From NCBI RefSeq assembly GCF_025997855.1, contig NZ_AP026560.1, forward strand, positions 669,501 through 733,500: DNA of 64,000 bases, written 5' to 3'. Position 1 is the stretch's first letter. The number at the start of each line of letters is the position of its first letter. A program made the position numbers and the translations under genes. Below the pieces are notes generated by a model. That model did no database searches, was not told the DNA's origin, and was given only the letters and a program-made list of their open reading frames with translations. Positions 1-14,734 of the stretch are shown here, in pieces. The DNA is from Deinococcus aetherius (lineage in GTDB: Bacteria; Deinococcota; Deinococci; Deinococcales; Deinococcaceae).

Positions 1-105
1 GCCGCGTACCCGGTGCCGTACGTGATCGCCGACCTCGTGACCCGCACCCTCGTCGCCTACCGGCTGCCGGAGGGCGGGGTGGTGCCGATTCGTGCGGATG
101 GCTGA
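1..105 (+). CDS. 3' end of an unidentified protein (truncated by window edge)
   Basis: Frame 1 is open from the first base and ends at TGA 103-105, giving 34 residues ending in ..PIRADG. The stop overlaps the ATG of the next gene at 98, so the two are probably translated together. The visible tail (AYPVPYVIADLVTRTLVAYRL) is too short to assign to a family. Only the reading frame and the tight coupling to the downstream P-loop gene support it. Confidence 0.5.
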   Translation, partial: AAYPVPYVIADLVTRTLVAYRLPEGGVVPIRADG

Positions 106-574
106 GCCCCGCATCCACGCCCTGCACGGTTTCGTCGGGAGCGGCAAGACGACCCTCGCCGGGTGGCTGGAGCGCGAGTTGCCCGGAATGCGCTTCACCC
201 CGGACGAGTGGATGGTCGCCCTGTACGGCCCGAACCTGAACGCCGAGGAGTTCCCGCCCGCCTTCGCCCGCGTGATGACCCTGATGGAGGGGCAGTGGAC
301 CCGCGCCCTCGACCTCGGCGTGCCCGTCATCCTCGACCACGGGTACTGGAGGCGGGCGGACCGGGACGCCCTGCGCGCGAAGGCCGCCGCGCTCGGGGTG
401 CCCCTCACCCTGTACGCCCTGACCCTGCCTGACGAGGAAGCGTTGAGGCGGGTCAGGTCGAGGAATGCCAAACCCGACGCCCTGCCGATCAGCGACGAGA
501 CCTTCCGGCTCCTGCGTGCCCGCTTCCAGCCGCTCGAAGCGGACGAGGAGGCGGTTCGGGTGGGGCAGGAGTAG
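98..574 (+). CDS. AAA/P-loop kinase-like protein
   Basis: A 158-residue protein with a Walker A motif at its N-terminus (GFVGSGKTT, about residues 11-19), followed by short helices and an Arg-rich region (RRVRSRN) that could act as a nucleotide-kinase lid. Size and layout match the small cytosolic P-loop kinases usually annotated as AAA-family ATPases (zeta-toxin/chloramphenicol phosphotransferase-like). The substrate cannot be inferred. I chose ATG 98 rather than GTG 92 because it gives an ATGGCTGA overlap with the upstream stop. No partner toxin or antitoxin is visible next to it. The fold is confident, the role unknown. Confidence 0.8.
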   Translation: MAEPRIHALHGFVGSGKTTLAGWLERELPGMRFTPDEWMVALYGPNLNAEEFPPAFARVMTLMEGQWTRALDLGVPVILDHGYWRRADRDALRAKAAALGVPLTLYALTLPDEEALRRVRSRNAKPDALPISDETFRLLRARFQPLEADEEAVRVGQE

Positions 575-641
575 GTGGATGGCGGCAGGAGGTTGGGCAA
601 CTGGTGGGGCTGGACTGCTCTGCTCGCTCACCCCCACCCGG

Positions 642-662
642 CCTCCCCCCTCAAGGGGGAGG
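642..662. terminator. Hairpin between convergent genes
   Basis: The arms CCTCCCCC (642-649) and GGGGGAGG (655-662) pair perfectly around a 5-base loop, between the 3' ends of the P-loop gene and the nucleoside hydrolase. There is no T-tract, so termination is inferred from position and symmetry. Confidence 0.5.
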
Positions 663-676
663 AGCAAAGACGACGG

Positions 677-1627
677 TCAGGGCAGCCTGCCCAGCCGCTC
701 CAGCAGCAGGCCGAACACGCCCTCCGCGTCCACGCCGACCGCTACCTGCGCGTTCGCGGGCTGTCCGGTCACCCCGTACAGGTCGCACACCGTCCGCCCG
801 AGGTTCAATCCCTCCTGAAGCTCGACCTGCACGGACATGGGTTTCATGTCGAACAGGTTCGGGCGCAGCACGGCGGCTACGGCGACCGGGTCGTGCAGGG
901 CGCCGCCATCCAGACCGTAGCGCTCGCGGTACACCCCAGCGTAGAAGGTGAGGAGTTCGGCGCTGACGGCCCCCGCCCGGTTGTCCAGGGCGCGCAGGGC
1001 GTCCAGCCGCTCCGGCGTGGCGATGACCTGCATGGTGACGTTCAGCCCGAACATCCGCAGGGGCACACCCGAGCCCAGCACGATGTGGGCGGCGTGCGGG
1101 TCGGCGAGGGCGTTGAATTCGGCTGCAGGGGTGCGGTTGCCTCCCCCGGTGCTCCCGCCCATCCACACGACCTCGCGCAGCAGAGCGGGCAGGTCGGGGG
1201 CCAGCCGGAAGGTGAGCGCGACGTTGGTGAGCGGCCCGGTGGCGACGAGGGTAACCTCGCCGGGCCGTTCGCGCACGGTGCGGATGATGAAATCGACGCC
1301 GTGCTCGGCCTCGGGTGCCCGGAGCGGTTCAGGAAGATCGGCGGCGGGAAGGCCGCTGTCCCCATGCACTGATGCCGCCGTCAGCGGAGGGCGGACGAGC
1401 GGGCGGTCTGCCCCGGCGTGCACGGGCACCTGCGCCCCTGCCAGCGCCAGCGTCACCCCGGCGTTGTGGGTGGTGAGGGGCAGGCCGACGTTGCCGTGCA
1501 CGGTCGTCACGCCGAGCACCCGCACCTCCTCCGGGCTCGCCAGCGCGAGCAGCCAGGCGATGGCGTCGTCGAGGCCGGGGTCGCCGTCGAGGATGACGGG
1601 GCGGGGCAGCGCAGGGGCAGAGGTCAC
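677..1627 (-). CDS. Nucleoside hydrolase (inosine-uridine preferring family)
   Basis: A 316-residue cytosolic enzyme expected to cleave the N-glycosidic bond of ribonucleosides for purine/pyrimidine salvage. The calcium-binding signature is at the very N-terminus (ILDGDPGLDDA; the family consensus is DxDxxxDD). A Val-Ala-Thr-Gly-Pro-Leu-Thr-Asn motif and a C-terminal LHDPVAVA motif, both typical of the family, are present. The frame extends upstream to 1657, but GTG 1627 lies 6 bases after a TACAAT -10 box (1634-1639), indicating a leaderless start there. The extra residues to 1657 have no homology-like features. It is separated from galT by 68 bp and is probably its own transcription unit. 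Confidence 0.9.
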   Translation of the reverse strand: MTSAPALPRPVILDGDPGLDDAIAWLLALASPEEVRVLGVTTVHGNVGLPLTTHNAGVTLALAGAQVPVHAGADRPLVRPPLTAASVHGDSGLPAADLPEPLRAPEAEHGVDFIIRTVRERPGEVTLVATGPLTNVALTFRLAPDLPALLREVVWMGGSTGGGNRTPAAEFNALADPHAAHIVLGSGVPLRMFGLNVTMQVIATPERLDALRALDNRAGAVSAELLTFYAGVYRERYGLDGGALHDPVAVAAVLRPNLFDMKPMSVQVELQEGLNLGRTVCDLYGVTGQPANAQVAVGVDAEGVFGLLLERLGRLP

Positions 1628-1695
1628 CCGCGCATTGTAGGCAGCGAGGTCGTCCACGCCGCAACGCAGACGACCTCTCGACCTGTCCTTCCCAG

Positions 1696-2793
1696 CTACA
1701 CCGTCAGGTTCCGCAACTCCTGCGCGGCGACCTCCGGCAGCTTGTCGTTGGCGAACTCGCCCGCGCCCTGCTCGGTGCCCGCGAGGTACTTCATGCGGCC
1801 CGGGGCGCGCAGGTACGGGTAAATCTCGATGTGGAGGGGGAACTCGGGGTGAGGGTCGCCTCCCACCGGGCCCTGGTGGACGGTCAGGAGGTACGGCATC
1901 CGCACGCCGAAGAGGGCGTCCAGCCGCAGCAGGGCGTCTTTCAGCGTCCGGGCGAAGGCGGCCTTCTCCTCCGCGCTCAGGTCGCTCAGCAGGGCGACGG
2001 GGCGGGCGGGCAGTACCCAGGTCTCGTAGGTGTAGCGGGCGAAGGGGGGCACGACGCTCAGGGCCGCGCCCTCGTCGTGGAGGACCCGCAGCCCCGCCGC
2101 CCGCTCCCCGGCCACGAAGTCGGCGAGCCAGGGGCGCCCGTTCTTCTCCATGTACCCCCGCGCCGAATCGAGCAGCCGCGCCTGCACGGGCGGGATATGG
2201 TCGTAGGCGTAGATCTGCCCGTGCGGGTGGTGAAGGGTGACACCGACCTCGACCCCCCGGTTCTCGAAGGCGAGGACGCTCCTGATCTTGCCCGTCGCCG
2301 CGAGGCGGGTGGTGCGGTCGGCCCAGACCTCGATCAGGAGGGTCATCTGCCCGGGCGTCAGGTCGGCGAGGCGGCCTTCCGGGCTCTGGCTGAAGACGAC
2401 GACCTCGCAGCGGCCCACGCCCGCCCGGACCACCGCGCCCTGGACGGGCTCAGGCTCGGGCGCGTCGAGGGTCAGGCTGGGAAAACGGTTCTCGAAGACG
2501 GCGAGGTCGTACACGCCGCGCGGCAGCTCGGTGGGGTGGCCCCCCTCCTGAATGGGCGCGAGCGGGTTGTAGTCGGGCGGGGGCAGGAAGGTGCGGTTGA
2601 GGCGGTGCGCGGCGTACATCACCCACTCGGAGCGCAGGGGGTGCCAGCGCATCACCGGGCGGGCCTGCACCGGGTCGCCGGGGGTGGGAATCTCAGACTC
2701 CACCCGCACGGGCTCCAGGCCGTAGAGGGTCAGCTCGCGCCCGTCGGGCTTCTCGAAGTCCTCGGCATGGAAGGTGGGGGAGGGCTGGGTCAT
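1696..2793 (-). CDS. galT: Galactose-1-phosphate uridylyltransferase
   Basis: A 365-residue Leloir-pathway enzyme that transfers UMP from UDP-glucose to galactose-1-phosphate. The catalytic HPH triplet is visible in [12 protein letters not shown] in the middle of the protein, followed by the C-terminal histidine cluster ([10 protein letters not shown]) that binds metal and substrate. Length and motif order fit the HIT-superfamily GalT. The start is ATG 2793, 21 bp after the stop of the beta-galactosidase gene on the same strand, so the pair forms an operon: hydrolysis of galactosides, then entry of galactose-1-P into metabolism. A galactokinase and epimerase are not in the window. Confidence 0.95.
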   Translation of the reverse strand: MTQPSPTFHAEDFEKPDGRELTLYGLEPVRVESEIPTPGDPVQARPVMRWHPLRSEWVMYAAHRLNRTFLPPPDYNPLAPIQEGGHPTELPRGVYDLAVFENRFPSLTLDAPEPEPVQGAVVRAGVGRCEVVVFSQSPEGRLADLTPGQMTLLIEVWADRTTRLAATGKIRSVLAFENRGVEVGVTLHHPHGQIYAYDHIPPVQARLLDSARGYMEKNGRPWLADFVAGERAAGLRVLHDEGAALSVVPPFARYTYETWVLPARPVALLSDLSAEEKAAFARTLKDALLRLDALFGVRMPYLLTVHQGPVGGDPHPEFPLHIEIYPYLRAPGRMKYLAGTEQGAGEFANDKLPEVAAQELRNLTV

Positions 2794-2814
2794 GGTCGCT
2801 CCGCTTTCATGGGC

Positions 2815-4857
<2,043 letters not shown>

Positions 4858-4899
4858 GGCGGGGTCCTGTCAGGGGGAGAGGCGGAAGGGGGCCGTGTC

Positions 4900-5006
4900 G
4901 CGGCCAGCGGCCAGAACGAAGGCTCCCCGGATCATCGCAAGGGACCTCACAATGTTCTTCCCGGGGAGCTTAGGGGGACGGCGCCGGGGCGTCAATCCGG
5001 CGCCGT
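4900..5006. promoter_or_regulatory. Inverted repeats upstream of the galactosidase operon
   Basis: The 208-bp gap before the beta-galactosidase start holds two perfect 9-bp inverted repeats: GCTCCCCGG (4922-4930) with CCGGGGAGC (4961-4969), and ACGGCGCCG (4978-4986) with CGGCGCCGT (4998-5006). Two GCGGCCA heptads lie beside them (4900-4913). They could be operators or a leader-mRNA hairpin. No regulator gene adjoins the operon, and I could not place a convincing -35/-10 pair. Confidence 0.4.
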
Positions 5007-5065
5007 GAACCCCACTTCACGCCCGGCACACACGGCCCCGGCCGGGCACGCCTACGCTGCCCCCC

Positions 5066-5275
5066 ATGACCGGACGCAGCGACGACGAGCAGCCGGGTGC
5101 CCCCCAGGCCCAGCGCAGCACCGATTCCGAGAGCGCGACGAAGTACCCCACCCCCCAGTCCGGCGTCGTGCAGGACAGCCCCGGCACCACCGACCTCAGC
5201 ATGGAGGAGGCGGAATTGATCGACGGCCAGGGCAACAACGTCGGCGACGACGACGTGGGCACGGGCGGCGGCTGA
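5066..5275 (+). CDS. Small acidic hypothetical protein
   Basis: A 69-residue protein, strongly acidic and rich in Gly, Ser, Thr, Gln and Asp, with no hydrophobic segment; the tail is GDDDVGTGGG. The composition suggests an intrinsically disordered cytosolic protein. That it is real is supported by a TACGCT -10 box (5053-5058) exactly 7 bases before ATG 5066, the leaderless spacing of many genes in this window, and by a good terminator just after its stop. No family is recognised. Confidence 0.7.
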   Translation: MTGRSDDEQPGAPQAQRSTDSESATKYPTPQSGVVQDSPGTTDLSMEEAELIDGQGNNVGDDDVGTGGG

Positions 5276-5288
5276 ACGTCGAGCTGGA

Positions 5289-5323
5289 AACGCCCCGCAC
5301 CGGAGAGTCAGGTGCGGGGCGTT
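5289..5323 (+). terminator. Intrinsic-type hairpin after the small acidic gene
   Basis: A 13-bp perfect stem, AACGCCCCGCACC (5289-5301) with GGTGCGGGGCGTT (5311-5323), and a 9-base loop lie 13 bp after the stop. The T-tract is weak (TTCCTGTTG). Confidence 0.75.
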
Positions 5324-5393
5324 CCTGTTGTCCCGAAGCGATCCCCCTGCTTCTTTTCTGGCGGCTGGAAGCTGGGCGCTGGCGGACCTTGCC

Positions 5394-5726
5394 TCAGCGC
5401 ACGTCCACGAGTTCCACGTCGAAGATCAGGGTGGAATTCGGCGGAATCACGCCGGGAACGCCCGCCGCCCCGTAGCCGAGGTGAGGGGGAATGGTCAGCC
5501 GCGCCTTGTCGCCCACCCGGAGCTGCGCGACGCCCTGGTCCCAGCCGGGGATGACGTAGCCGACGCCCAGCGGGAACTCGATGGGCTCGCCCCGGTCGCG
5601 GCTGGAGTCGAACTTGCGGCCGTCCTCCAGCGTGCCCGTGTAGTGGACCCGCACGGTCTTGCCGGGCGAGGCGGGGGTGCCGTTGCCCTCGTGGTACCTG
5701 TCTACGATCAGTTCCTGCTGGGTCAT
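5394..5726 (-). CDS. FKBP-type peptidyl-prolyl cis-trans isomerase
   Basis: A 110-residue single-domain FKBP, without signal peptide, expected to speed up proline isomerisation during folding. Conserved FKBP elements are visible in order: VHYTGTLEDGRKFDSS, VIPGWDQGV, LTIPPHLGYG and TLIFDVELV. ATG 5726 is chosen because TACGCT (5734-5739) sits 7 bases upstream, a leaderless start. The frame continues far upstream (to 6440) only as antisense of the signal peptidase gene and is not coding there. It runs divergently from the signal peptidase. Confidence 0.95.
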   Translation of the reverse strand: MTQQELIVDRYHEGNGTPASPGKTVRVHYTGTLEDGRKFDSSRDRGEPIEFPLGVGYVIPGWDQGVAQLRVGDKARLTIPPHLGYGAAGVPGVIPPNSTLIFDVELVDVR

Positions 5727-5837
5727 GCCGCCCAGCGTAAGCTCCCACCTTCCCCCCGGCCCGGACTCTGAAGCGGGCGTGAAGGAAGGGTGACCCCCGT
5801 CCTCTGCCCCCGCGAGCCCGCTGCTACCATGCCCCGC

Positions 5838-6446
5838 GTGACGCCCGTCCCCTCCCGCAGGCCCCTCGCCGGGACGATCCCCGCCGAGCTGCGGACCTTC
5901 TGGCGGGTCTGGGTGCTCGGGGCGCTGCTGCCCGTGTGGCTGTTCACGACCTTCGTGGCGACCCTCGCCCGGGTGGACGGCAACAGCATGAATCCCACCC
6001 TCCACAACCGGGACTTGCTTGTGCTCCTGAAGTACCCGCGCTGGTTGCGCGCCTGGGGCCTGCCGACCCCCTACCCCCGGCGGGGCGACCTGCTCATCTT
6101 CAAGTCCCCGGCGGACAGCCCCTACAGCTACGAGACCGTCTGGGGGGTGCGGCACCGCCCCTACAACATCAAGCGCGTGCTGGGCCTGCCGGGTGATACG
6201 GTCGCCATCACGGACGGGCGCGTGATCGTGAACGGGCGGGCCATCGCGGAGAGCTACGTCAATGGCGGCGTGCTGACCGACCAGCCCCCCTTGCGCGTGC
6301 CCCCCGGCAAGGTTTGGGTGCTGGGCGACAACCGCCTCGTCGGCGAGAGCCTGGATTCGCGCGCCTATGGGCCGGTCGATCTGGGGGACGCCGCCGGGCC
6401 CGTCAACCTGCGGCTGTGGCCGAATCCGGGCTTGGTCCACCGCTGA
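5838..6446 (+). CDS. lepB: Signal peptidase I
   Basis: A 202-residue membrane serine protease that removes signal peptides from exported proteins. One N-terminal transmembrane helix (about residues 20-42) precedes the catalytic Ser in GNSMNPTL, the catalytic Lys in YNIKRVLGLPGD, and the conserved box VWVLGDNR. GTG 5838 lies 7 bases after TACCAT (5825-5830). The ATG at 5829 overlaps that -10 box and so would be outside the transcript. It is convergent with the DUF1684 gene, with only 4 bp between the stops. Confidence 0.93.
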   Translation: MTPVPSRRPLAGTIPAELRTFWRVWVLGALLPVWLFTTFVATLARVDGNSMNPTLHNRDLLVLLKYPRWLRAWGLPTPYPRRGDLLIFKSPADSPYSYETVWGVRHRPYNIKRVLGLPGDTVAITDGRVIVNGRAIAESYVNGGVLTDQPPLRVPPGKVWVLGDNRLVGESLDSRAYGPVDLGDAAGPVNLRLWPNPGLVHR

Positions 6447-6450
6447 GGGT

Positions 6451-7229
<779 letters not shown>

Positions 7230-7560
7230 GGGGGAAGGGTAGCAGGGGGAAGGGTCAGGGGATGGGCTCTGGTGCGAGGGAGACGGTTGCACCCACACAC
7301 TCTTCAGGGGGAGTGTCGGAGGTCCAGTCACGAACGAGAAAGGCCAGGGAGGGTTCTCGGTCCAGAGAAAATCTTCGTGGGTGCTGGGGATAACCAGCGA
7401 TGCGGCAAGCCTCCGGTGAAATGCCGGGTCTCGTGATGCTCAAGCCGTCGCCCACACGAAGTTCTCCCGATCCTTGCCTGACCTTGACGGCCAGAGCCCA
7501 CCCCCGCCCTGTGACGCAAGAGGCGACCTTCCAGCACCTCCTCGAACCCTCTCTCCTCGG
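7230..7560. other. Gap without a supported gene
   Basis: Between the S4 gene and the dockerin-like gene I find no open frame with family features and no recognisable structured RNA. Several short frames exist on both strands, but none has a start signal or a sensible composition. Only the first 15 bases carry a known signal, the S4-gene promoter. Confidence 0.5.
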
Positions 7561-8094
7561 TCAAGGCTTGTACTGCGCCGCGAAGAGCCGCAAGTCCGCG
7601 TCGTCCACCCGGCGGTCCTGGTTCAGGTCGCCTACCGTCGCGCCCGTCTTGCCGTAGTTGTTCATCAAGAGGGCGAGGTCGGTGAGGTCGATCTTCCCGT
7701 CACCGTTGAGGTCGGCGCCGCTCAAGCGGGTGCGGGCGGCGTCGGGCGTCCACGCCGTCAGCCCCAGCTCGTCGGTGAGGGCCGAGCGGATGGCCTGCGC
7801 GAGGGGCAGCGGTCCCTGCGGGTTCAGTTCGATGCGCCGCTCGCCCCGCACGGTCACGGTGCGGGCGACCACGTCCGGGTTGAAGGGCACGGCGGCGGTC
7901 GGGCCGCTGCCGCCCACGGTCAGGAGGGGGCCGCCGCTGGAATCGAGCGTGACGGGTAGCTCCCGTGTCCCCAGCGCCGCGAGGGCGTCCTGCACGGCTT
8001 TGGTCAGTTCGGCGCCCTGGGGCCTCAGCTTGACGGTGGCGGCCTGCACCCCCCCGGCGGCGAGGGCGAGGGCCAGAAACAGCGCGCGTCTCAT
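7561..8094 (-). CDS. Exported protein with two dockerin-type calcium repeats
   Basis: A 177-residue protein with a clear signal peptide (MRRALFLALALAAGGVQA). Residues about 20-120 form an unassigned alpha/beta region. The C-terminus holds two dockerin-I-like repeats: DLNGDGKIDLTDL about residues 127-139 and DLNQDRRVDDADL about 155-167. Each has the Asp/Asn ladder that binds calcium followed by a short helix. Dockerins bind cohesin modules. It is the last gene of a three-gene operon, overlapping the middle gene by 4 bp, and the first gene has a possible cohesin-like domain. The first repeat is canonical; in the second, Gly is replaced by Arg. Confidence 0.85.
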   Translation of the reverse strand: MRRALFLALALAAGGVQAATVKLRPQGAELTKAVQDALAALGTRELPVTLDSSGGPLLTVGGSGPTAAVPFNPDVVARTVTVRGERRIELNPQGPLPLAQAIRSALTDELGLTAWTPDAARTRLSGADLNGDGKIDLTDLALLMNNYGKTGATVGDLNQDRRVDDADLRLFAAQYKP

Positions 8095-8983
8095 CTTCCC
8101 TCCCGGGCGGCGCGCAGGGCGTCACGGAAGCGGGCAGGATCGCTGGGGATGGCGTTCGGGTCGTTCACGGGAGTCGGGGTTGCCGTGGCGGGTGCGGCGT
8201 TGCCAGGGGTGGAGGTGGAAGTGGCCGCACCGGAAGCGGGCGTGGAGGTTGTGGAGCCGGAAGCCGGGGCGCTGCTGGTGGCCGGGGTGGCGTTGGTCGC
8301 GCCCGCGCCGGAGGTGGTCGTGGAGCCTGTGGTGCCCGGCGCCGTGGTTGTCGTCGTTGTCGTGCCGGAACCGGGGGCCGGGGTGCTGCCCGCAGCGGGA
8401 TTGGCGGTGGCCGTCGCCGCGTCGGAACCGGGAGTGGTCGTGGGGGGCGTGGTGCCGGGCGCCGGGGGAGAGGTCGCCGTGCCGGGAGTTGTGGAAGTCG
8501 GGGCCCCCGGCGTGGTCGTCGTCGCAGAACCGGACGGAGTGGCGGGGCCGGACGCGGTCGTGGCGCGTGCGCCCGTCGAGTCGCCCGGGCGCGTGACCCT
8601 TCCGTTCACAACCGGGTAGACGCCCTGTGCGAAGCCCACGACGGGATTGTCCATCCTTCGGCTGTAGAGCAGCAGGAAGGCCTCCTGACCGGCGCGCAGT
8701 TCCGGCAGGTCCTCCAGGCCCTGAAGGACGTACAGCACGGGTCTGCCCTCCCGCTGCGGCAGGGTGGCGGGGTCCCCGGCCACCGTCTCGGTCACGGTCA
8801 GGGGGTAGACGGTCCAGATTGCCTCGCCCTCGGTCACGTTCGTCGGCGTGCCGAGGGTGGCGCGCACGATCACGTCCGCCTTCCTCGCCTGTTGGGTCAG
8901 GGTCAGGGTGGGGGCGGTCGTCGCGTGGGCACCCAGGGGAGCAGCCCCCAGCGCGAGGGCAGCGAGCAGGGTCAGAGCACGCC

Positions 8984-8987
<4 letters not shown>
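8091..8987 (-). CDS. Exported protein with long Thr/Pro/Ala/Gly/Ser-rich tail
   Basis: A 298-residue protein. A signal peptide (cleaved near GAHA) is followed by a compact domain of about 110 residues (ADVIVRATLG, YPLTVTETV, YVLQGLEDLPELRAGQEAFLLLY). Then comes about 130 residues almost wholly of Thr, Pro, Ala, Gly and Ser, and a short helical C-terminus with Arg-Glu. The low-complexity tail resembles the linkers of bacterial surface and scaffold proteins and could carry glycans. It has 4-bp overlaps with both neighbours. No family is recognised for the N-terminal domain. Confidence 0.8.
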
Positions 8988-9868
<881 letters not shown>

Positions 9869-9993
9869 GGCAGCTAGTCTAGCGACCTTTCATGAGCCTC
9901 CCGGAGAACCCGGAGGGGGCGGAGGGTGGGGGGCCCCCTCCTTCGTGTCAAGTGCGCTGTGGCGTGTGGCGCCCCGGCGCTAGACTTCCCTCC

Positions 9994-12912
<2,919 letters not shown>

Positions 12913-13029
12913 TCCGGGGCGAGGGGGGAGGAGTGGGAGGTGCGTCGTCGTCTCCCACTCTCCTTTTCCCTCCAGGCCCTGCTCCTCGCCTCTCATGCAC
13001 CGAGCCTCACGCGTGACCACACTAGGCGC

Positions 13030-13440
13030 ATGCGACGACTGAAGACGGTGGTGGCGCTGGTGGCCCTCTCGGCGGGAGTGGCGGGGGCGGAGCAGTTCGG
13101 GGTGCAGGCGGGGATCGGGAACCTGGGGCTGCATGTCGGGGCCTACAGCCGGGTGGCGGGCTTCGGCCCGGTCCAGACGGAACTGCGCGGCACCTTCGAC
13201 CGGGGGTTGACCAGCGGGGGCGAGACCCGGGTCGGCGCGGACGCGCTGCTCAGCGTGAACCTGCTCCTGCTGCGGCCGTACGCCGGGCTGGGGGTGGGGC
13301 TGCCGCTGGGCGGGGGCGGCGCGTCCTTCCAGACCACCGTCGGCGCCCGCTTCGGTCTGCCGGGCCCCTTCTCGGGCTTCGCGGAGGGGAACTTCGGCTC
13401 GCGGAACGTGTACCGGGCGGGGCTGCTGCTGAGGTTCTGA
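13030..13440 (+). CDS. Small exported beta-rich (outer-membrane-like) protein
   Basis: A 136-residue protein with a signal peptide (MRRLKTVVALVALSAGVAGA). The mature part is made of Gly-rich alternating hydrophobic strands (GLHVGAYSRV, ADALLSVNLLLLRPYAGLGVGL) and ends in LLLRF; a C-terminal Phe is typical of outer-membrane beta-barrel proteins. It is too short to be a full barrel unless it oligomerises. ATG 13030 is chosen because the signal peptide starts there; the frame upstream to 12940 is not hydrophobic. It is separated from the M16 gene by 117 bp. Confidence 0.7.
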   Translation: MRRLKTVVALVALSAGVAGAEQFGVQAGIGNLGLHVGAYSRVAGFGPVQTELRGTFDRGLTSGGETRVGADALLSVNLLLLRPYAGLGVGLPLGGGGASFQTTVGARFGLPGPFSGFAEGNFGSRNVYRAGLLLRF

Positions 13441-13443
13441 GGA

Positions 13444-13514
13444 GGGAAGTGGTTCGTGGTCACTGGGGTGTGGACTCGATCTTTTCCCACTCACCACTGA
13501 CCACTTCCCACTTA
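13444..13514. repeat. Heptad repeat array with inverted arm
   Basis: Four 7-bp units, CCACTCA, CCACTGA, CCACTTC and CCACTTA, occupy 13487-13514 and run into the stop codon of rlmH. GGGAAGTGG (13444-13452) is an inverted copy of CCACTTCCC (13501-13509), so the segment can fold back. It is related to the array at 24218-24245. Confidence 0.65.
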
Positions 13515-13955
13515 CCCCCCCCGGTGGTACGGCTCCCCCGCGCTGATCGTCGCCGCGCGGTAGAGCGCCTCCGCCATCACCACCATCGCCAGGTCGTGCG
13601 GCAGGGTGAGCTGGGACAGGCTCCAGAGCCCGTGGGCCGAGGCGCGCAATTCGTCGGTGTGCCCCTCCGGGCCCCCGACCACGAAGGCGAGTTCCCCGAT
13701 GCCGCCGAGGGCCTGAGCGTCGAGGTAGGCGCTCAGGCCCTCGCTCGTGAACTGACGCCCGCGCGGGTCGAGGAGGACCAGGGGGGCGCGGCCCGCCGCC
13801 CGGGCCACGGCCTCCGACTCCTGCGTCCGTGTCTTGCCCGCGACGCGGGTGACCTGCACCTTGTGGTAGCGCCGCAGCCGCCGCTCGTACTCGTCCCACC
13901 CGGCGCGGGCGTAGGCGAGACGGGGGTCGCCGACGGTGATCAGGTGCAGGCGCAT
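13512..13955 (-). CDS. rlmH: 23S rRNA pseudouridine-1915 N3-methyltransferase
   Basis: A 147-residue SPOUT methyltransferase that methylates m3Psi1915 in 23S rRNA on assembled 70S ribosomes. It starts with MRLHLITVGDPRLAYARAGWDEYERRL and shows the SAM-binding knot residues LLDPRGRQFTSEG, FVVGGPEGH, SLSQLTLPHDLAMVVMAEALYRA and the C-terminal EPYHRGG. ATG 13955 lies 7 bases after TATCCT (13963-13968). It is divergent from the small TPR-like membrane gene. Length and motifs match the family closely. Confidence 0.95.
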   Translation of the reverse strand: MRLHLITVGDPRLAYARAGWDEYERRLRRYHKVQVTRVAGKTRTQESEAVARAAGRAPLVLLDPRGRQFTSEGLSAYLDAQALGGIGELAFVVGGPEGHTDELRASAHGLWSLSQLTLPHDLAMVVMAEALYRAATISAGEPYHRGG

Positions 13956-14032
13956 GGGGGGCAGGATAGGGCGTGGGCACAGGCAACGAGAGATCAAGGT
14001 CGCCTGCCTGGCCCTCCCGCTACACTGGCGCC

Positions 14033-14077
14033 ATGGGCTTCCGGTCGCGTGTCCCCCCCCACCGGGAGGAACCTTGA
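14033..14077 (+). CDS. Possible 14-residue leader peptide
   Basis: A TACACT -10 box (14021-14026) is followed after 6 bases by ATG 14033, opening a 14-codon frame (MGFRSRVPPHREEP) whose TGA overlaps the TTG start of the next gene. It contains a run of eight C (14053-14060); one more C would fuse this frame to the downstream protein. It may be a translated leader, or the sign of a run-length error or phase variation. Translation is unproven. Confidence 0.35.
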   Translation: MGFRSRVPPHREEP

Positions 14078-14502
14078 ACTACGCGGCGACCCTGGCCGTG
14101 CTCGTCGTGCTGGCGTTCTGTTTTCCGCTGACGGTGCGCCTGGGCGCGCAACTCGGCGTGCCGGAGGTCTACACGGCCTCGGCGCTCGGGGCGCTGCTGA
14201 CCTTCGCGCTCGCGGCCTACCTCGTGCGCTGGCAGGTGGGCCGCCACGCGGTCACGCTGGAGCGGCTGGCGCGGGCGCGGGCGCAGGTCGCGGCGGAGCC
14301 GGACAATCCCCGGGCGTATTTTGTGCAGGGGGAACACCTCGGCATGGTCCTGCTGCGGCTCGACCGGCGGCGGGAGGCGGCGGAGGTGATCGACCGGTAC
14401 GCGCGGCTGGGTGGTGCGCGGGAGGGGGAGATCGTGGCCTTGAGAGAAGCCTTGTCGAACGCGGAGCGGCGTCAGCGCCGCGCGCAGGGGAGAGAAGCAT
14501 GA
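14074..14502 (+). CDS. Small membrane protein with two helices and TPR-like tail
   Basis: A 142-residue protein. Two transmembrane helices (about residues 4-24 and 36-54) are followed by a soluble helical part with a TPR-like repeat (AEPDNPRAYFVQGEHLGMVLLRLDRRREAAEVIDRY). TTG 14074 is preferred because GGGAGGA (14064-14070) is well placed before it. The transcript seems to begin near 14033. It overlaps the next gene by 4 bp. No family name can be given; it could be a small assembly or regulatory membrane protein. Confidence 0.75.
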   Translation: MNYAATLAVLVVLAFCFPLTVRLGAQLGVPEVYTASALGALLTFALAAYLVRWQVGRHAVTLERLARARAQVAAEPDNPRAYFVQGEHLGMVLLRLDRRREAAEVIDRYARLGGAREGEIVALREALSNAERRQRRAQGREA

Positions 14503-14729
14503 GGGCGTACAAGGGCATCGTGGAGGACGGCGTGGTCGTCCTGATCGGAACGAGGCTGCCGGAAGGCACGGTCGTCACCGTCACCGTCGGTGAGGCGGAG
14601 TTGCTGCGGGCGCGCATCACCAGCGCCCTCAAACGCCCCCGCAAGGTACGGGTGCGCCTCAAGCCGACCCCCGGCCTGGTCGCCGAGGCGGCGCTGGTAG
14701 GCGGGGTGGGCGACGGGGGGAATGATTAG
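14499..14729 (+). CDS. Small protein resembling the AF2212/DUF104 antitoxin fold
   Basis: A 76-residue protein. The first half (MRAYKGIVEDGVVVLIGTRLPEGTVVTVTVGE) has the beta-hairpin pattern and LPEGT.V.V motif common in AF2212-like (DUF104) antitoxins. The second half is basic (RPRKVRVRLKP). ATG 14499 overlaps the stop of the preceding gene. No PIN or RelE toxin follows, so an antitoxin role is not supported by context. Confidence 0.6.
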   Translation: MRAYKGIVEDGVVVLIGTRLPEGTVVTVTVGEAELLRARITSALKRPRKVRVRLKPTPGLVAEAALVGGVGDGGND

Positions 14730-14734
14730 GAGCG

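Noticed and set aside
7230..7560. Possible structured RNA in the gap before the dockerin-like gene
   Set aside because: I could not match it to tmRNA, RNase P or 6S features, and no promoter-terminator pair frames it.
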